From assembly GCF_001190745.1 (NCBI RefSeq), contig NZ_CP012196.1, positions 1-64,000 of the forward strand: DNA of 64,000 bases. The letters are read 5' to 3'. Below, piece after piece: positions 37,850 through 47,153 of this stretch (positions within the stretch are counted from its first letter, which is position 1; each line of letters starts with the position of its first letter). A program made the translations under genes and the position numbers. The notes beneath the pieces were generated by a model, which was not told where the DNA came from, made no database searches, and saw nothing but the letters and a program-made list of their open reading frames with translations. This DNA comes from Campylobacter gracilis (GTDB lineage: Bacteria > Campylobacterota > Campylobacteria > Campylobacterales > Campylobacteraceae).

Positions 37850-38212
37850 TTACGCCTCCTTGATCTTGGCTTTCGCAGCCTGTTTTACGATAAGCTCTAT
37901 TACTTTTAGAGCGTCCGCTTTGGCCTCAAAATCCTTGCTGACGGCGATGATCTGTCCGTTGCTAGCCGTTAGGCGAAAGCGAACCTTGTCTGCTTTATCG
38001 GTGTAGAGCTCAAATTTCGGATTGTTTAGCTTCTCGCCGCCTGCGATTTGATCCTCGATCTTATTTAGCGCGGCGTTTTTTGCGACGCTTTCGATGCCGT
38101 TTTTGCAAGCGGCCTTGCTCGTGTAAACCTCGGAGGTGCATAGCACGTGTCCGTCATAAAGTAGATCAAATTTGCAGCCGTCTTTGGCGTCTTTGATTAA
38201 AAACTCAGCCAT
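37850..38212 (-). CDS. YegP-family (UPF0339/DUF1508) protein, two repeats
   Basis: A 120-residue cytosolic protein of two tandem DUF1508 modules: DGCKFDLLYDGHVLCTSEVYTSKAACKNGIESVAKNA, then NPKFELYTDKADKVRFRLTASNGQIIAVSKDFEAKADALKVIELI. The second keeps the full F-R-L-x-A-S-N-G-Q signature. The family is induced by stress in some bacteria, but its activity is unknown. It is probably co-transcribed with the calcium-loop protein gene, whose start codon follows the stop directly. Confidence 0.9.
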   Translation of the reverse strand: MAEFLIKDAKDGCKFDLLYDGHVLCTSEVYTSKAACKNGIESVAKNAALNKIEDQIAGGEKLNNPKFELYTDKADKVRFRLTASNGQIIAVSKDFEAKADALKVIELIVKQAAKAKIKEA

Positions 38213-38328
38213 TTTTCATCCTTTCGTAAAAGATATCGTTATTTTAGCTAAAATTTTAATAAATATTTTTAATAGGCGCGGAATTTTCTGCTAAAATTGC
38301 GCACAAATTTCATTTACAAAGGATCATA

Positions 38329-38808
38329 ATGATAAAGGCTCTACGTTTTAGCTTGATTTTCGCCGCTACTTTAGGATTTGGCGCGGATGAGAGCGATGCA
38401 TTATTTAAGGACATAAGGACGCGTCTGGGCTGCAATCTAGCCGCGCAGGACTGCGAGACTAACGCTGGCGGGCAGAAGGCGCTCTTTAGCGTAGCGCGCC
38501 ATCCGATCGAAGCGGGAGCAAACGAGCTAAAAATAAGCGGAATTTCGCGTGAGCTGAAAAATCCGAGCGTTAAAATTTCGGGCGTGAGTATGAATATGGG
38601 CAATGCGGAATTCCCGCTAAAGCGCAGTGCAGACGGCTATGAAGCGACACTTGACGTTGCGGTGTGCACGCATGCCGTAATGCGCTACAAACTTGAAATT
38701 TACGAGGATGGCGAGCCTAGCGGGCTTTTTGTGTATTTTGATCTACGAAAGCGCGCTACAGATCGAGACCGCGGCGAAGACGCGCACTCGCATCACCACG
38801 AGCATTAG
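38329..38808 (+). CDS. Exported protein with a histidine-rich tail
   Basis: A 159-residue protein with a short signal peptide (MIKALRFSLIFAATLGFGA) and a central beta domain: KNPSVKISGVSMNMGNAEFPLKRSADGYEATLDVAVCTHAVMRYKLEIYEDGEPSGLFVYFDL. This resembles YtkA/FixH-like immunoglobulin folds that bind or deliver copper (M-x-M spacing in SGVSMNMG). Three cysteines and the tail DAHSHHHEH suggest metal binding. Copper handling is inferred, not shown. The gene is monocistronic. Confidence 0.65.
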   Translation: MIKALRFSLIFAATLGFGADESDALFKDIRTRLGCNLAAQDCETNAGGQKALFSVARHPIEAGANELKISGISRELKNPSVKISGVSMNMGNAEFPLKRSADGYEATLDVAVCTHAVMRYKLEIYEDGEPSGLFVYFDLRKRATDRDRGEDAHSHHHEH

Positions 38809-39241
38809 ACGCGCCCGTTTGTGCGCGGGGTAAAATTTACGCTTTTTCAGACACGACGCTTTAGAGGAACTTGCACGTTGATTGTAGAAAATTTTACAAA
38901 TTTTATAAGGCGCCGCTTGCGATAAATTTTATGCGTCTTTTGGACGGCGCGCGTCGCGGACAGATACGGGCGCCTAAACGAATACGCGACTAGCCGTAGC
39001 GACCTAGGTGCGCTTTATCTACATTTTGTGAAGCGCCATTATAGGCCATGGGCGCGCGGCGATTTGCCGCGCATTCGCCGCATGTGTTTCGTAATCGCTA
39101 CCGCAGCACATCAAATTTAGCTCCTCGCCGCCTTTAAATTTTAAAATTTTTAAAATTCGCTTGCGTTTCATACGCCTAATCTATGCAGAATTTTGAAATT
39201 CCTTGTATAATCTGAAGCAAATTTTAAATCTAAGGAAAGCC
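38809..39241. other. Intergenic region with the DUF3737 promoter
   Basis: No gene seen in the first 390 bp, which are GC-rich then repeat-like. TATAAT at 39206-39211 lies 31 bp before the ATG at 39242 and is the likely -10 of the next operon. Confidence 0.6.
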
Positions 39242-40084
39242 ATGCAAATATTAAAACAAAAGCACTTTAGCGGCGAGCGCGCGTTATTCGGTGCAAAGGA
39301 TCTGCGGATCGAAAATTCCGTCTTCGGTGAGGGCGAGTCGCCACTAAAACACAGCGCAAATATCGTCGCGCAAAATTGTAAATTTGAGTGGAAATATCCG
39401 TTTTGGTACGCCGAAAATATCCGCGCACAGGACTGCTTCTTCGACGAGATCGCGCGCGCAGGGATCTGGTATAGCCGCGGCGTGGTGCTAAAAGACTGCC
39501 TCTACGGCGCACCCAAGGGGCTTCGCCGCGTAAAAGATGCCGCACTGCAAAACGTAGAATTTCATGATGCGCAAGAGACCTTGTGGCACTGCAGCGACGT
39601 TACGCTAAAAAACGTCACCGCAAAGGGCGCGTATTTCGGGCTTGATTGCGAAAACTTAAGCATCGAAAATCTATCGCTCTTCGGGGATTATTGCTTCGAC
39701 GGCTGCATAAACGTAACGATCAAAAACTCCAAACTCCTATCCAAGGACGCGTTTTGGAACTGCGAAAATATCCTCATCGAGGACTGCTTTATCGCGGGCG
39801 AGTACTTCGGGTGGAATTCCAAAAACGTAACGCTGCGAAACTGCAAAATCGAGAGTCTGCAGGGCTTTTGCTATATGCAAAATTTGCACTTGCAAGACTG
39901 CGAGCTCATAAATACGACGCTAGCGTTTGAATACAGCGACGTCCGTGCCGAGGTAAAAGGCGCAATCGATAGCGTCAAAAATCCAAGCAGCGGGCTAATC
40001 CGCGCGGCAAGCATCGGCGAGCTGATCCTAGACGGCGCAACGGACGCGTCTAAAACTGAAATTATTACTGAATTAAGGGCGTAA
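39242..40084 (+). CDS. DUF3737 right-handed beta-helix protein
   Basis: A 280-residue DUF3737 protein. Repeating short units with asparagine and cysteine (ENIRAQDCFFDEIARAGIWYSRGVVLKDCLYGAPKGLRRVKDAALQNVEF) form a predicted right-handed beta-helix. The start MQILKQKHFSGERALFGAKDLRI is the family's N-terminus and follows TAAGGAAAG. DUF3737 proteins have no known activity and are often encoded next to C-S lyases, as here: the next gene starts one base after the stop. Confidence 0.9.
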   Translation: MQILKQKHFSGERALFGAKDLRIENSVFGEGESPLKHSANIVAQNCKFEWKYPFWYAENIRAQDCFFDEIARAGIWYSRGVVLKDCLYGAPKGLRRVKDAALQNVEFHDAQETLWHCSDVTLKNVTAKGAYFGLDCENLSIENLSLFGDYCFDGCINVTIKNSKLLSKDAFWNCENILIEDCFIAGEYFGWNSKNVTLRNCKIESLQGFCYMQNLHLQDCELINTTLAFEYSDVRAEVKGAIDSVKNPSSGLIRAASIGELILDGATDASKTEIITELRA

Positions 40085-40085
40085 G

Positions 40086-41279
40086 ATGGGACTTTTTGAT
40101 TTTATAAGCGGCAAGGAGAAATACGACTTCGACACCCTACCGAACCGCCGCGGCACGAAGTCGCTTAAATGGGACGTAGGCGAGAACGAGCTTCCGATGT
40201 GGGTCGCGGATATGGACTTTGCCGTAGCGCCCGAGATCATCGAGGCTCTGCAAAAGCGGCTAAATGAGCGAGTTTTGGGCTATTCGATTATCGATGATGA
40301 ATGGCGTAGCGCGTATCAAGGCTGGTGGCTTGCGCGCCACGATTATGAAATCCAAAAGGAGTGGCTGATCTATGCCGGCGGCACGCTGCCCGCGATCGAC
40401 TCGATCATCCGTAAGCTTACTTCGCCCGCCGAAAACGTGCTGCTGATGAGCCCCGTTTACAACTGCTTCTACTACTGCATCAAAAACGCCGCCCGCGTGC
40501 CGATGGAAAATGAGCTTGCCTATGCTAACGGCGATTATAGCATCAATTGGGAGGATCTACAGGCTAAGCTCGCCGATCCGCAGACGACGCTTTTTATCCT
40601 TTGCAACCCGCACAATCCGGTCGGACGCACCTTTAGCAGGGACGATCTTGCTCGTATCGGCGAGCTGTGTGAGAAGCACGGCGTGACGGTGCTTAGCGAT
40701 GAGGTGCATTGCGATCTGACCGAGCCGGGCGTACGTTACACGCCTTTTGCTGCGGCAAGCAAGAGCTGCGAGAGGATCTCGGCCAGCATAATCGCGCCAA
40801 CCAAGGCGTTTAACATCGCGGGGCTGCAGAGCGCGGCGGTTTTTGCCGCGGATAAACGCTTGCGTCATAAAATTTCAAAGGCGCTAAATTCCGACGACAT
40901 CGCCGAGCCGAATTTTTTCGGTGTCCAAGGAGCGATCGCCGCATTTACGAAGGGTGCGCCGTGGCTGGACGCGCTGCGCGAATACCTCAGCGAAAATCGT
41001 AAATTCGCGACGGAATTTATCGCGCGTGAGCTTCCGCAGGTGCATGTCGTGCCGCAAGACGCGACTTATCTGATGTGGCTTGACGCGGGCGCTTACACGC
41101 AGGATAGCGCGGAGCTTGCGCGCTTCATCCGCGAAAAAACGGGGCTGTATCTCTCCTGCGGCGCGCAATACGGCAAGGGCGGCGAGAAATTTTTGCGCCT
41201 AAATATCGCGACCTCTAGAGCGCTGCTAAAAGACGGGCTAGGGCGGCTGAAAGAGGCGCTAAAGATTTGCCCGCATTAA
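40086..41279 (+). CDS. MalY/PatB-type PLP-dependent C-S lyase
   Basis: A 397-residue fold-type I PLP enzyme. It keeps the family start PNRRGTKSLKWD, PMWVADMDF, CNPHNPVGR, SDEVHCDL and the Schiff-base lysine K240 in APTKAFNIAGLQ. MalY/PatB enzymes cleave cystathionine or cysteine to give a thiol or hydrogen sulfide, pyruvate and ammonia; in oral bacteria they make sulfide. Its substrate cannot be separated between cystathionine and cysteine. It is coupled to the DUF3737 gene upstream. Confidence 0.92.
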   Translation: MGLFDFISGKEKYDFDTLPNRRGTKSLKWDVGENELPMWVADMDFAVAPEIIEALQKRLNERVLGYSIIDDEWRSAYQGWWLARHDYEIQKEWLIYAGGTLPAIDSIIRKLTSPAENVLLMSPVYNCFYYCIKNAARVPMENELAYANGDYSINWEDLQAKLADPQTTLFILCNPHNPVGRTFSRDDLARIGELCEKHGVTVLSDEVHCDLTEPGVRYTPFAAASKSCERISASIIAPTKAFNIAGLQSAAVFAADKRLRHKISKALNSDDIAEPNFFGVQGAIAAFTKGAPWLDALREYLSENRKFATEFIARELPQVHVVPQDATYLMWLDAGAYTQDSAELARFIREKTGLYLSCGAQYGKGGEKFLRLNIATSRALLKDGLGRLKEALKICPH

Positions 41280-41479
41280 ACGAGCTGCGGCGCGGTGAGG
41301 ACGAAATTTAAAATTTTATGGCGGCCAAATTTAAAGCGACGGAGTAAATTTTAAAATTTATCGCAGCAGGGCGCGAGCTTTGCGCTAAATTTAACGTCGA
41401 TCAGGCGGCGGTGCGCAAACGTTTAAATTTAGCGCGCGGCAAATAGACCGGCGCTTAAATGCGCTACAAAAGGCGGGGT

Positions 41480-42865
41480 ATGGATAGAAACGGCGATTCG
41501 CAGAAGCTTTACCTGCTTGAAAAACGGCGCGAAAAGCTCTCGCGCATTAGCAAGCTCATCTCATTTTTGATAATCCTGCTGCTGCTCGGGCTTTACGTGC
41601 TTTTAAATACGAGGGCGGAGCCCGTCTCGTTTGATACAAACTGGCTAATAGTCGCGCTTTTCATCATCTTCCCGGTTTTAAACGGACTGCTCTACCGTCT
41701 ATTTTGCGGCTTGAGCTCTAGCAAAAACGAGGGCGCACAGCGCGCAAATTTTGATAAATTTAGCGGCTTTGATACGGCGCAAGACAGGGGCGCGCTAGGG
41801 CAGGGCGCAGCGCAAACCGAGCAAATTTTTAGCGTCGATGCGAAAGAGGGGCAGGTATTAAAAGCTGAAGCGGGCGAGGATAGCGGCTCCAAAGACAGCG
41901 ATAGCCGCACATCCTCTACCTACGGAAGGTTTGAGTCCAAAGTCGCCGAAGGCGAGGGTGGGGGCAAAGAGAGCGGAGTAGCCGGGTCAAAATTTAACTT
42001 TCTAGCCGATCTACAGAGCCTAGAGGATGAGCGCGCGGCGCTGCAAAAAGCGGTGAAAAAGGCCGGTCTAATCGCCGCTGTCGTAGGGACCAGTGTGGGC
42101 GCACTGGTGGCGCGCTTTTGGGACGAAGTGGCGGCCAGCGTATTTTTCGGCATCTCCGTTTACGGCGTCGTGAGCGCTCTTTTAACGGCGAGCAAAAGAC
42201 GGAATTTCAGATCAAATTTTAAAAACAGGGTCGTCGCGAGCATCGCAAAAAGCTTCGGACTTAGCTACGATGAAAATGGCGGGCTGGGGACGGATGAGTT
42301 TTTTGAAATTTACGACTGCTACATAAACGAGCAATCGAGCGAGGATATGATGAGCGGGGAGGTGCAGGGCGTGCGCGTTAGCTTTAGCGACTTTTACGCC
42401 GCCGAAAAGGTGCGCACCAAAAACGGCACTCGCACCGACGTAAAATTTCAAGGAGTGCTTTTCGTCGCGGACTTTCACAAAAGGCTTAACTGCGAGGTGC
42501 GGGTGTGTCACAAAAACTCGCGAAATCTGCGCAGATACGGACAGCGAGCGAATATGGACGATGTGAAATTTGAGGAGTTTTTCGACGTCTATACGACCGA
42601 TCAAGTGGGCGCTAGATACGCTCTGACGCCACTTTTGATGCAGCGACTGACGGAGGTTTATCTAAGGCTGGGTTCGCAGATAAACGCGGTGCTAAGGGAG
42701 GATAAAATTTACGTGGCGATCGAGACCTGGCGCGATAATTTCGAGCCTAGAATCGACTGCTCGCTAAAGCAGGACGCTACGATAGCGCTTTACGTAGATG
42801 AGATCGGTGCGCTTGTGGGTATCGTGAGCGAGCTAAATTTGAACCGCAAAATTTGGAGCGAATGA
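41480..42865 (+). CDS. DUF3137 membrane protein
   Basis: A 461-residue protein. I prefer ATG 41480 (GGCGGGGT upstream) to the in-frame ATG 41459. Two helices near the start (about 26-42, 53-70), a low-complexity acidic/serine linker (residues about 80-170) and another pair of helices (about 195-235) precede the DUF3137 domain, with DEFFEIYDCYINEQSSEDMMSGEVQGVRVSFSDFYAAEK and KFQGVLFVADFHK. The C-terminal part (YVAIETWRDNFEPRIDCSL) is typical of the family. Function unknown. The spacer before it (41280-41458) holds only repeat blocks. Confidence 0.8.
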   Translation: MDRNGDSQKLYLLEKRREKLSRISKLISFLIILLLLGLYVLLNTRAEPVSFDTNWLIVALFIIFPVLNGLLYRLFCGLSSSKNEGAQRANFDKFSGFDTAQDRGALGQGAAQTEQIFSVDAKEGQVLKAEAGEDSGSKDSDSRTSSTYGRFESKVAEGEGGGKESGVAGSKFNFLADLQSLEDERAALQKAVKKAGLIAAVVGTSVGALVARFWDEVAASVFFGISVYGVVSALLTASKRRNFRSNFKNRVVASIAKSFGLSYDENGGLGTDEFFEIYDCYINEQSSEDMMSGEVQGVRVSFSDFYAAEKVRTKNGTRTDVKFQGVLFVADFHKRLNCEVRVCHKNSRNLRRYGQRANMDDVKFEEFFDVYTTDQVGARYALTPLLMQRLTEVYLRLGSQINAVLREDKIYVAIETWRDNFEPRIDCSLKQDATIALYVDEIGALVGIVSELNLNRKIWSE

Positions 42866-43109
42866 AGTGGGCGGCGGCGCTGTGGAGTATGACGGCGGCG
42901 GGCCGCATACGGCTCTGGCGACGCACAGAAATGTAAATTTATAAATAAAGTGAATTCAATAAAACTCAAAATCGCCCGTAAATTCGACTAAATCGCAAAC
43001 CGCAAGCCGAATTAAATCATAAATTTTAAAGCGATCGTTTTGATGGGCTAGCGATTTGCGTTTAAAAACCGGATCTCTAAATTTAAAACCGAGCTAGCCC
43101 GCGCTAAAT

Positions 43110-44256
43110 TTATTCGTCTAAAAAATATATCACGCCGTCGACGACCGCTCCGCCTGCCTTGCCTTCGCTAGTAGGCGGAATGTAAAAAAAGCTATGTCGC
43201 TGCGTCCGTCCGTCGTCGTATCTGAGCGTGAGCTCGCCCGCATCTAGCGTATATGAGCCCGCGCTACTGCTAGAGCTCGTACCGCCGCCGCCCCCAGCGC
43301 TCGTAGAGACGGACGAATACGACGAGCTGCCGTCCTTGAAGCGGCCTTTGCCGTCGAAGTCATAGTATCCGCTCGCGCCTCCGCCAACGACGTCCAAACC
43401 GCCCGAGGCGTTGTAGACGGACATGGAGCTAGCGGAGGTAAACGAGTAGCTGCCTCTTGGCACTTCGTTTAAGATTTGAGCCTTAAAAAGATGATATCCG
43501 CCGTCGCTCCACAAAAACTCGCAGTCCGCATCCTCACAGCTATATGCGCTTTGTTTGCCGTCGATGCGCGTGCGCCAGTCGGGCTTTTCTAGGCGGCTCG
43601 CGTAGGTGCCGTCGTCGCGTAGATAAAAGGCGATGTCAATGTTCGTGTTTATGAAAAACCATTTGCCCGCAAACACGCCCGTGCCTTTTTTGGTGGCTTT
43701 TGCGTCGCTATACTTTACGCTAGAGTCTTTTACGTTTGCTGCTTGATTTGCGCTTGGGCTTGATTTAGTTCGTGCCGAGCTGCTTGAGCTTGTCTCGCCT
43801 GCCCGTTTTTTAAAGGTAAATACGAGGTTATTGTTCGCTTGCTTGTATTCGAGCGTGTCGCCCTTTAATCTAAATTCGCCTGCGTCTTTATCTAGCGCGT
43901 ATCTGCTGCTACCAAGGCTCTTATAGCCGCTACTTCCCTCGCCCGTCTTGCACGAGCCGTCGGAATTCGCCGCTTGCTATGAGGGCGTATCTGCCGCCGC
44001 CAAGGCTTTTATATCCGTAGCTTTGTTTGCCGCTTTTGCACGAGTCGCCGCTTGCATTGCTAAGCGTGAATTTTGCGACGTCGCCGTTAATTTCAAAAAA
44101 CGAATCTTCTAAGCATTTTTGCCCCGTCGTTTGCATACTCTGTCCGTTTACATCGGCTGAGATTATGCTCCATTTGCCCTGTAGCTCGCTTGCGTTTAAG
44201 TTTAGCCCGCAAATTCCGGCAAAAGCGCATGCGGCAAAGATCTTAAATTTAACCAT
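43110..44256 (-). pseudogene. Frameshifted paralogue of the neighbouring lipocalin-like repeat protein
   Basis: The reading starts at ATG 44256 (MVKFKIFAAC, signal peptide; GGAAA upstream) and gives ELQGKWSIISADVNGQSMQTTGQKCLEDSF up to YALIASGEF, where it shifts frame and stops at 43930. The other frame continues from the same point as NSDGSCKTGEGSSGYKSLGSSRYAL and runs to 43110. In the intact paralogue (44349-45863) these two stretches belong to repeat 1 and repeat 2. So the lesion is probably a deletion between repeats at the GAATTC at 43963-43968. A second, in-frame loss removes about 18 residues after DWRTRIDG. Confidence 0.78.
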
Positions 44257-44348
44257 AAATTTCCTTTCCAGTGTATTTTATGAAACCGCCGCATCACGAG
44301 GTTTCTAATTTGTCCTATAAGGTCATAAAAGCTCTTATAACTGCGAGC

Positions 44349-45863
44349 CTACCGATAAACCTCGCCGTCGATGATCGCCATGGCTTTGTTATCTTTACTA
44401 CGCGGCGAAGTGTAGAAAAAGCTGTGGCGAACGACCGTACCGTCGTCGTATTTTAGCGTTAGCTCGCCTTGATCGAGCGTATATGAGCCCTCGTCGCTGC
44501 GCGATTTTGAGCTGCCCCCGCCTATGCCGCCGCCGGCGGTACCCGAGGTTGCCGTAGCATACGACGATCCGCCCGAGTTAAAGCGCCCTTTGCCGTCAAA
44601 GCAGTAGTATCCGCTCACGCCTACGCTCACCGTATCGCTGCCGCCCGACCAGCCGTGCAGGGACGACGAGCTAGCCTTGCGAAAAGAGAAACAGTCCTTC
44701 GGCATTTGGCTTGAAATTTGCGCTTGAAACATATAATACCCCGTGCCGATGGAGTTCCACAAAAAGGTACAGTCGTCGTTCTCGCAGTAGTAGCTCGTGT
44801 CGTAGTCGTCGTTGCTGGTTATCGTTAGGATGCCGTCTTTGACCTTATACGTGCCGTCGATGCGCGTGCGCCAGTCGGGCTTTTCTAGGCGGCTCGCGTA
44901 GGTGCCGTCGTCGCGTAGGTAAAAGGAATAATCCTCGCTCGTGTTTAGAAGCATGTTAAATTTCGTACCGCCAAATACCCCCGAACCTTTTTTGCTCGCC
45001 CCGGCGCTACTGTGTTTGACGCTAGGATCTTTTGCGGGCTTGCTTAAATTTGAGCTTGATTTAGTTTGCGCCGAATTTGCGCTATAGCCTGCTTGCGCCG
45101 CGCTTTTTTTAAAGACGAACAAGATCTCTTGCCCGTCCGCGACCTGTTTGTATTCGAGCATGCCGTCCCTTAGCCAAAACTCACCCAGCCCTTTAGCGCT
45201 AAGCGCGTATTTTCCGCCGCCTAGACTTTCGTAGCCGCTTTTGCCGGCACTTTTGTTGCACGAGCCGTCCGGGTTTACGCCCACGATTCCGACCGTCGCT
45301 TCGTCGCCCGAAATTTCAAAAAACGAGTCGCTAAAGCATTTTTGCCCCGCGACTTTAAAGCTCTGCCCCTGCGCCTTTAGCGAGACTAGCTCCCATCTGC
45401 CCTCGATCCCGCTTAAATTTGACCCGTCGAGGCCGGCTTGGTTTACGGCGCCGTTTACGATGCCGGCTAAATTTACCTCATCTTTTTTAAAGGTAAATAC
45501 GATCTCGTCGCCGTCCGCGCCTTGTTTGTATTCGAGCGAGCCGTTATTTAGCCGTAGCTCGCCGCCGCCAAGCGAGTATCTGCCGCCGCCTAGGCTTTTT
45601 AGGGCAAAGTCGTGTTCGGCTTTTTCGCAGGAGTTGCCGTTCGCACTACTTAGGCTAAGACGCGCGCTATCGCCGCTAGCCTCGATAAACGAACCCTCCA
45701 AGCATTTTTGTCTCGCCGTTTTGAAGGTTTGCCCTTGAGCTGTGACGGAAACAATGCTCCATCTACCCTCCAGCTCGCTCGCACTTAAGCTTAGCCCGCT
45801 AAATCCGATGCAAACGCATACGGCGAAAATTTTAAATTTAGCCTTGTTTGCGAAACCTGTCAT
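44349..45863 (-). CDS. Exported protein with two lipocalin-like repeats
   Basis: A 504-residue secreted protein of unknown function. After a signal peptide (cleavage near SLSASE) come two repeats of about 110 residues, each with a G-R-W-x-V-S start, a QKC(L/F)..SF..SGD core with paired cysteines, SLGGG(R/K)Y and LEYKQ-AD-EI-F-FKK. They resemble small lipocalin-like barrels. A Ser/Lys linker (about 260-300) leads to a C-terminal domain with FYLRDDGTYASRLEKPDWRTRIDG and a Gly/Ser-rich loop before GELTLKYDDGTVVRHSFFY. A good AAAGGAAAT ribosome-binding site precedes the ATG. It is next to its own broken copy. Confidence 0.65.
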   Translation of the reverse strand: MTGFANKAKFKIFAVCVCIGFSGLSLSASELEGRWSIVSVTAQGQTFKTARQKCLEGSFIEASGDSARLSLSSANGNSCEKAEHDFALKSLGGGRYSLGGGELRLNNGSLEYKQGADGDEIVFTFKKDEVNLAGIVNGAVNQAGLDGSNLSGIEGRWELVSLKAQGQSFKVAGQKCFSDSFFEISGDEATVGIVGVNPDGSCNKSAGKSGYESLGGGKYALSAKGLGEFWLRDGMLEYKQVADGQEILFVFKKSAAQAGYSANSAQTKSSSNLSKPAKDPSVKHSSAGASKKGSGVFGGTKFNMLLNTSEDYSFYLRDDGTYASRLEKPDWRTRIDGTYKVKDGILTITSNDDYDTSYYCENDDCTFLWNSIGTGYYMFQAQISSQMPKDCFSFRKASSSSLHGWSGGSDTVSVGVSGYYCFDGKGRFNSGGSSYATATSGTAGGGIGGGSSKSRSDEGSYTLDQGELTLKYDDGTVVRHSFFYTSPRSKDNKAMAIIDGEVYR

Positions 45864-46155
45864 AAATTTCCTTTCGAATAAATTTCAACTCAATCTTGAT
45901 AGGCAATTTTAACGTTTGTGAGTAAATTTATAAAAATTTAGAGTGAAAAAATGAAGCGGAAAAACCCATTGTGCGAAATGAGGTTTAAATTTCTTCACTT
46001 GCTTGTTTAATTAAATTCTCCGCGTTTGATTTTAAGCTAAGCTAGCAGATTTATCGAACATGTTCCCTGGCTTTAGAAATTATCTCCTTAATTCAACCGA
46101 GTAAATTTATTAAGTCGCGGTTAAATTTAGCCATCCTTAAATGTTGCATTTAAAT

Positions 46156-47098
46156 TTAATCCGCTAGCCCCTCTTCGCCGCATTTTGCGATGAGCGCGTC
46201 AAATTCCGCTTTGCTAAACGCGCTTACGACGATATTTTTAGCGTCGATAAATTCGTATTCATCTTTCGGCAAATTTTGGATGAAATTTTCATATTTCAGC
46301 GTCGCTAGGATCTCGTATTTTTCGTCGTCATCGCCCCTCTCCGCCAAATATCGCGACCGACCACCGCGCGACTTTTTCGTCGCCTAGCATTTGCAAATTT
46401 TTATACTCCACGCTAGGCTCAAAGGGCAGCGTGGTAACGACGCCTTGCGACAGGACGTACTGCCCGATGATCTCGCCGCTATCGTTCCCGCGGTAAAACA
46501 TCTGATTTGCAAAATACGCGTCTAGGTTTTGGATATCGGTTACGAATTTGCTAAATTCGCCCGCGGGATCTTTCGTGCCTAGGATGCGAGCTATGATCTT
46601 TTGATCAAACGACACCTCGTTTCGCTTGCCGTAAATAGTGCTGATTTGCGCCTCTTTTTGCAAATTTTGCTCTATCGCCTCTAGTCCTGCGCGTATATCG
46701 GGCTCATAGTCAAAACCCTCGATATTTTGCGCGTTAAATTTCTCTCCGTCCTAGCTCACGATTTCGCCGTCCATTTTCAGCGTCAAATTTTTGAGGTATT
46801 CTAGCGCGATCTACCAATCCGCATGGGTGCTAGGCGTGCTGACGCGGATGTTATACGTGCCGTCCTCGTAGCCGATCTCAAAACCGCGTCCGCTAAGTCC
46901 GTCCGTGCCGGCAACGAGGCAGTCAAGCTCGTCGAGTTTCGCGCCGTAAAAGCCCTCGGCGTCAAACTCCTCATCATCCTCGTCGGCGTTAAACTGCGAT
47001 AAATTCGGCACCAGTCGCAGCGCCTCCTCTACGCTCATCACGAGCGCTTCGTCTCCCGAAGGCTTCTTTCTGTTTTTGACGAAAAACGTGATGCTTAT
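46156..47098 (-). pseudogene. DUF4299-like gene with four lesions
   Basis: The minus-strand reading is SITFFVKNRKKPSGDEAL, SVEEALRLVPNL, RGFEIGYEDGTYNIRVSTPSTHADW, stop, IALEYLKNLTLKMDGEIVS, stop, DGEKFNAQNIEGFDYEPDI, continuing to VAIFGGEG. A frameshift follows at a GGGG run near 46337, then DDDEKYEILATLKYENFIQNLPKDEYEFIDA to 46156. The two stops are TAG and could each come from a GAG glutamate codon. The expected start codon is ATA (47096-47098). Gene length and motifs (SxRGFEI..Y, DIQNLDAYFANQMFY, LPKDEYEFIDA) fit what I recall of DUF4299. It cannot make a full product. Confidence 0.7.
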
Positions 47099-47153
47099 TT
47101 TGATTCTCTGGAATGAAATTTAGCCTGAAATGCACTTCAAGCTTGGACTAAAT

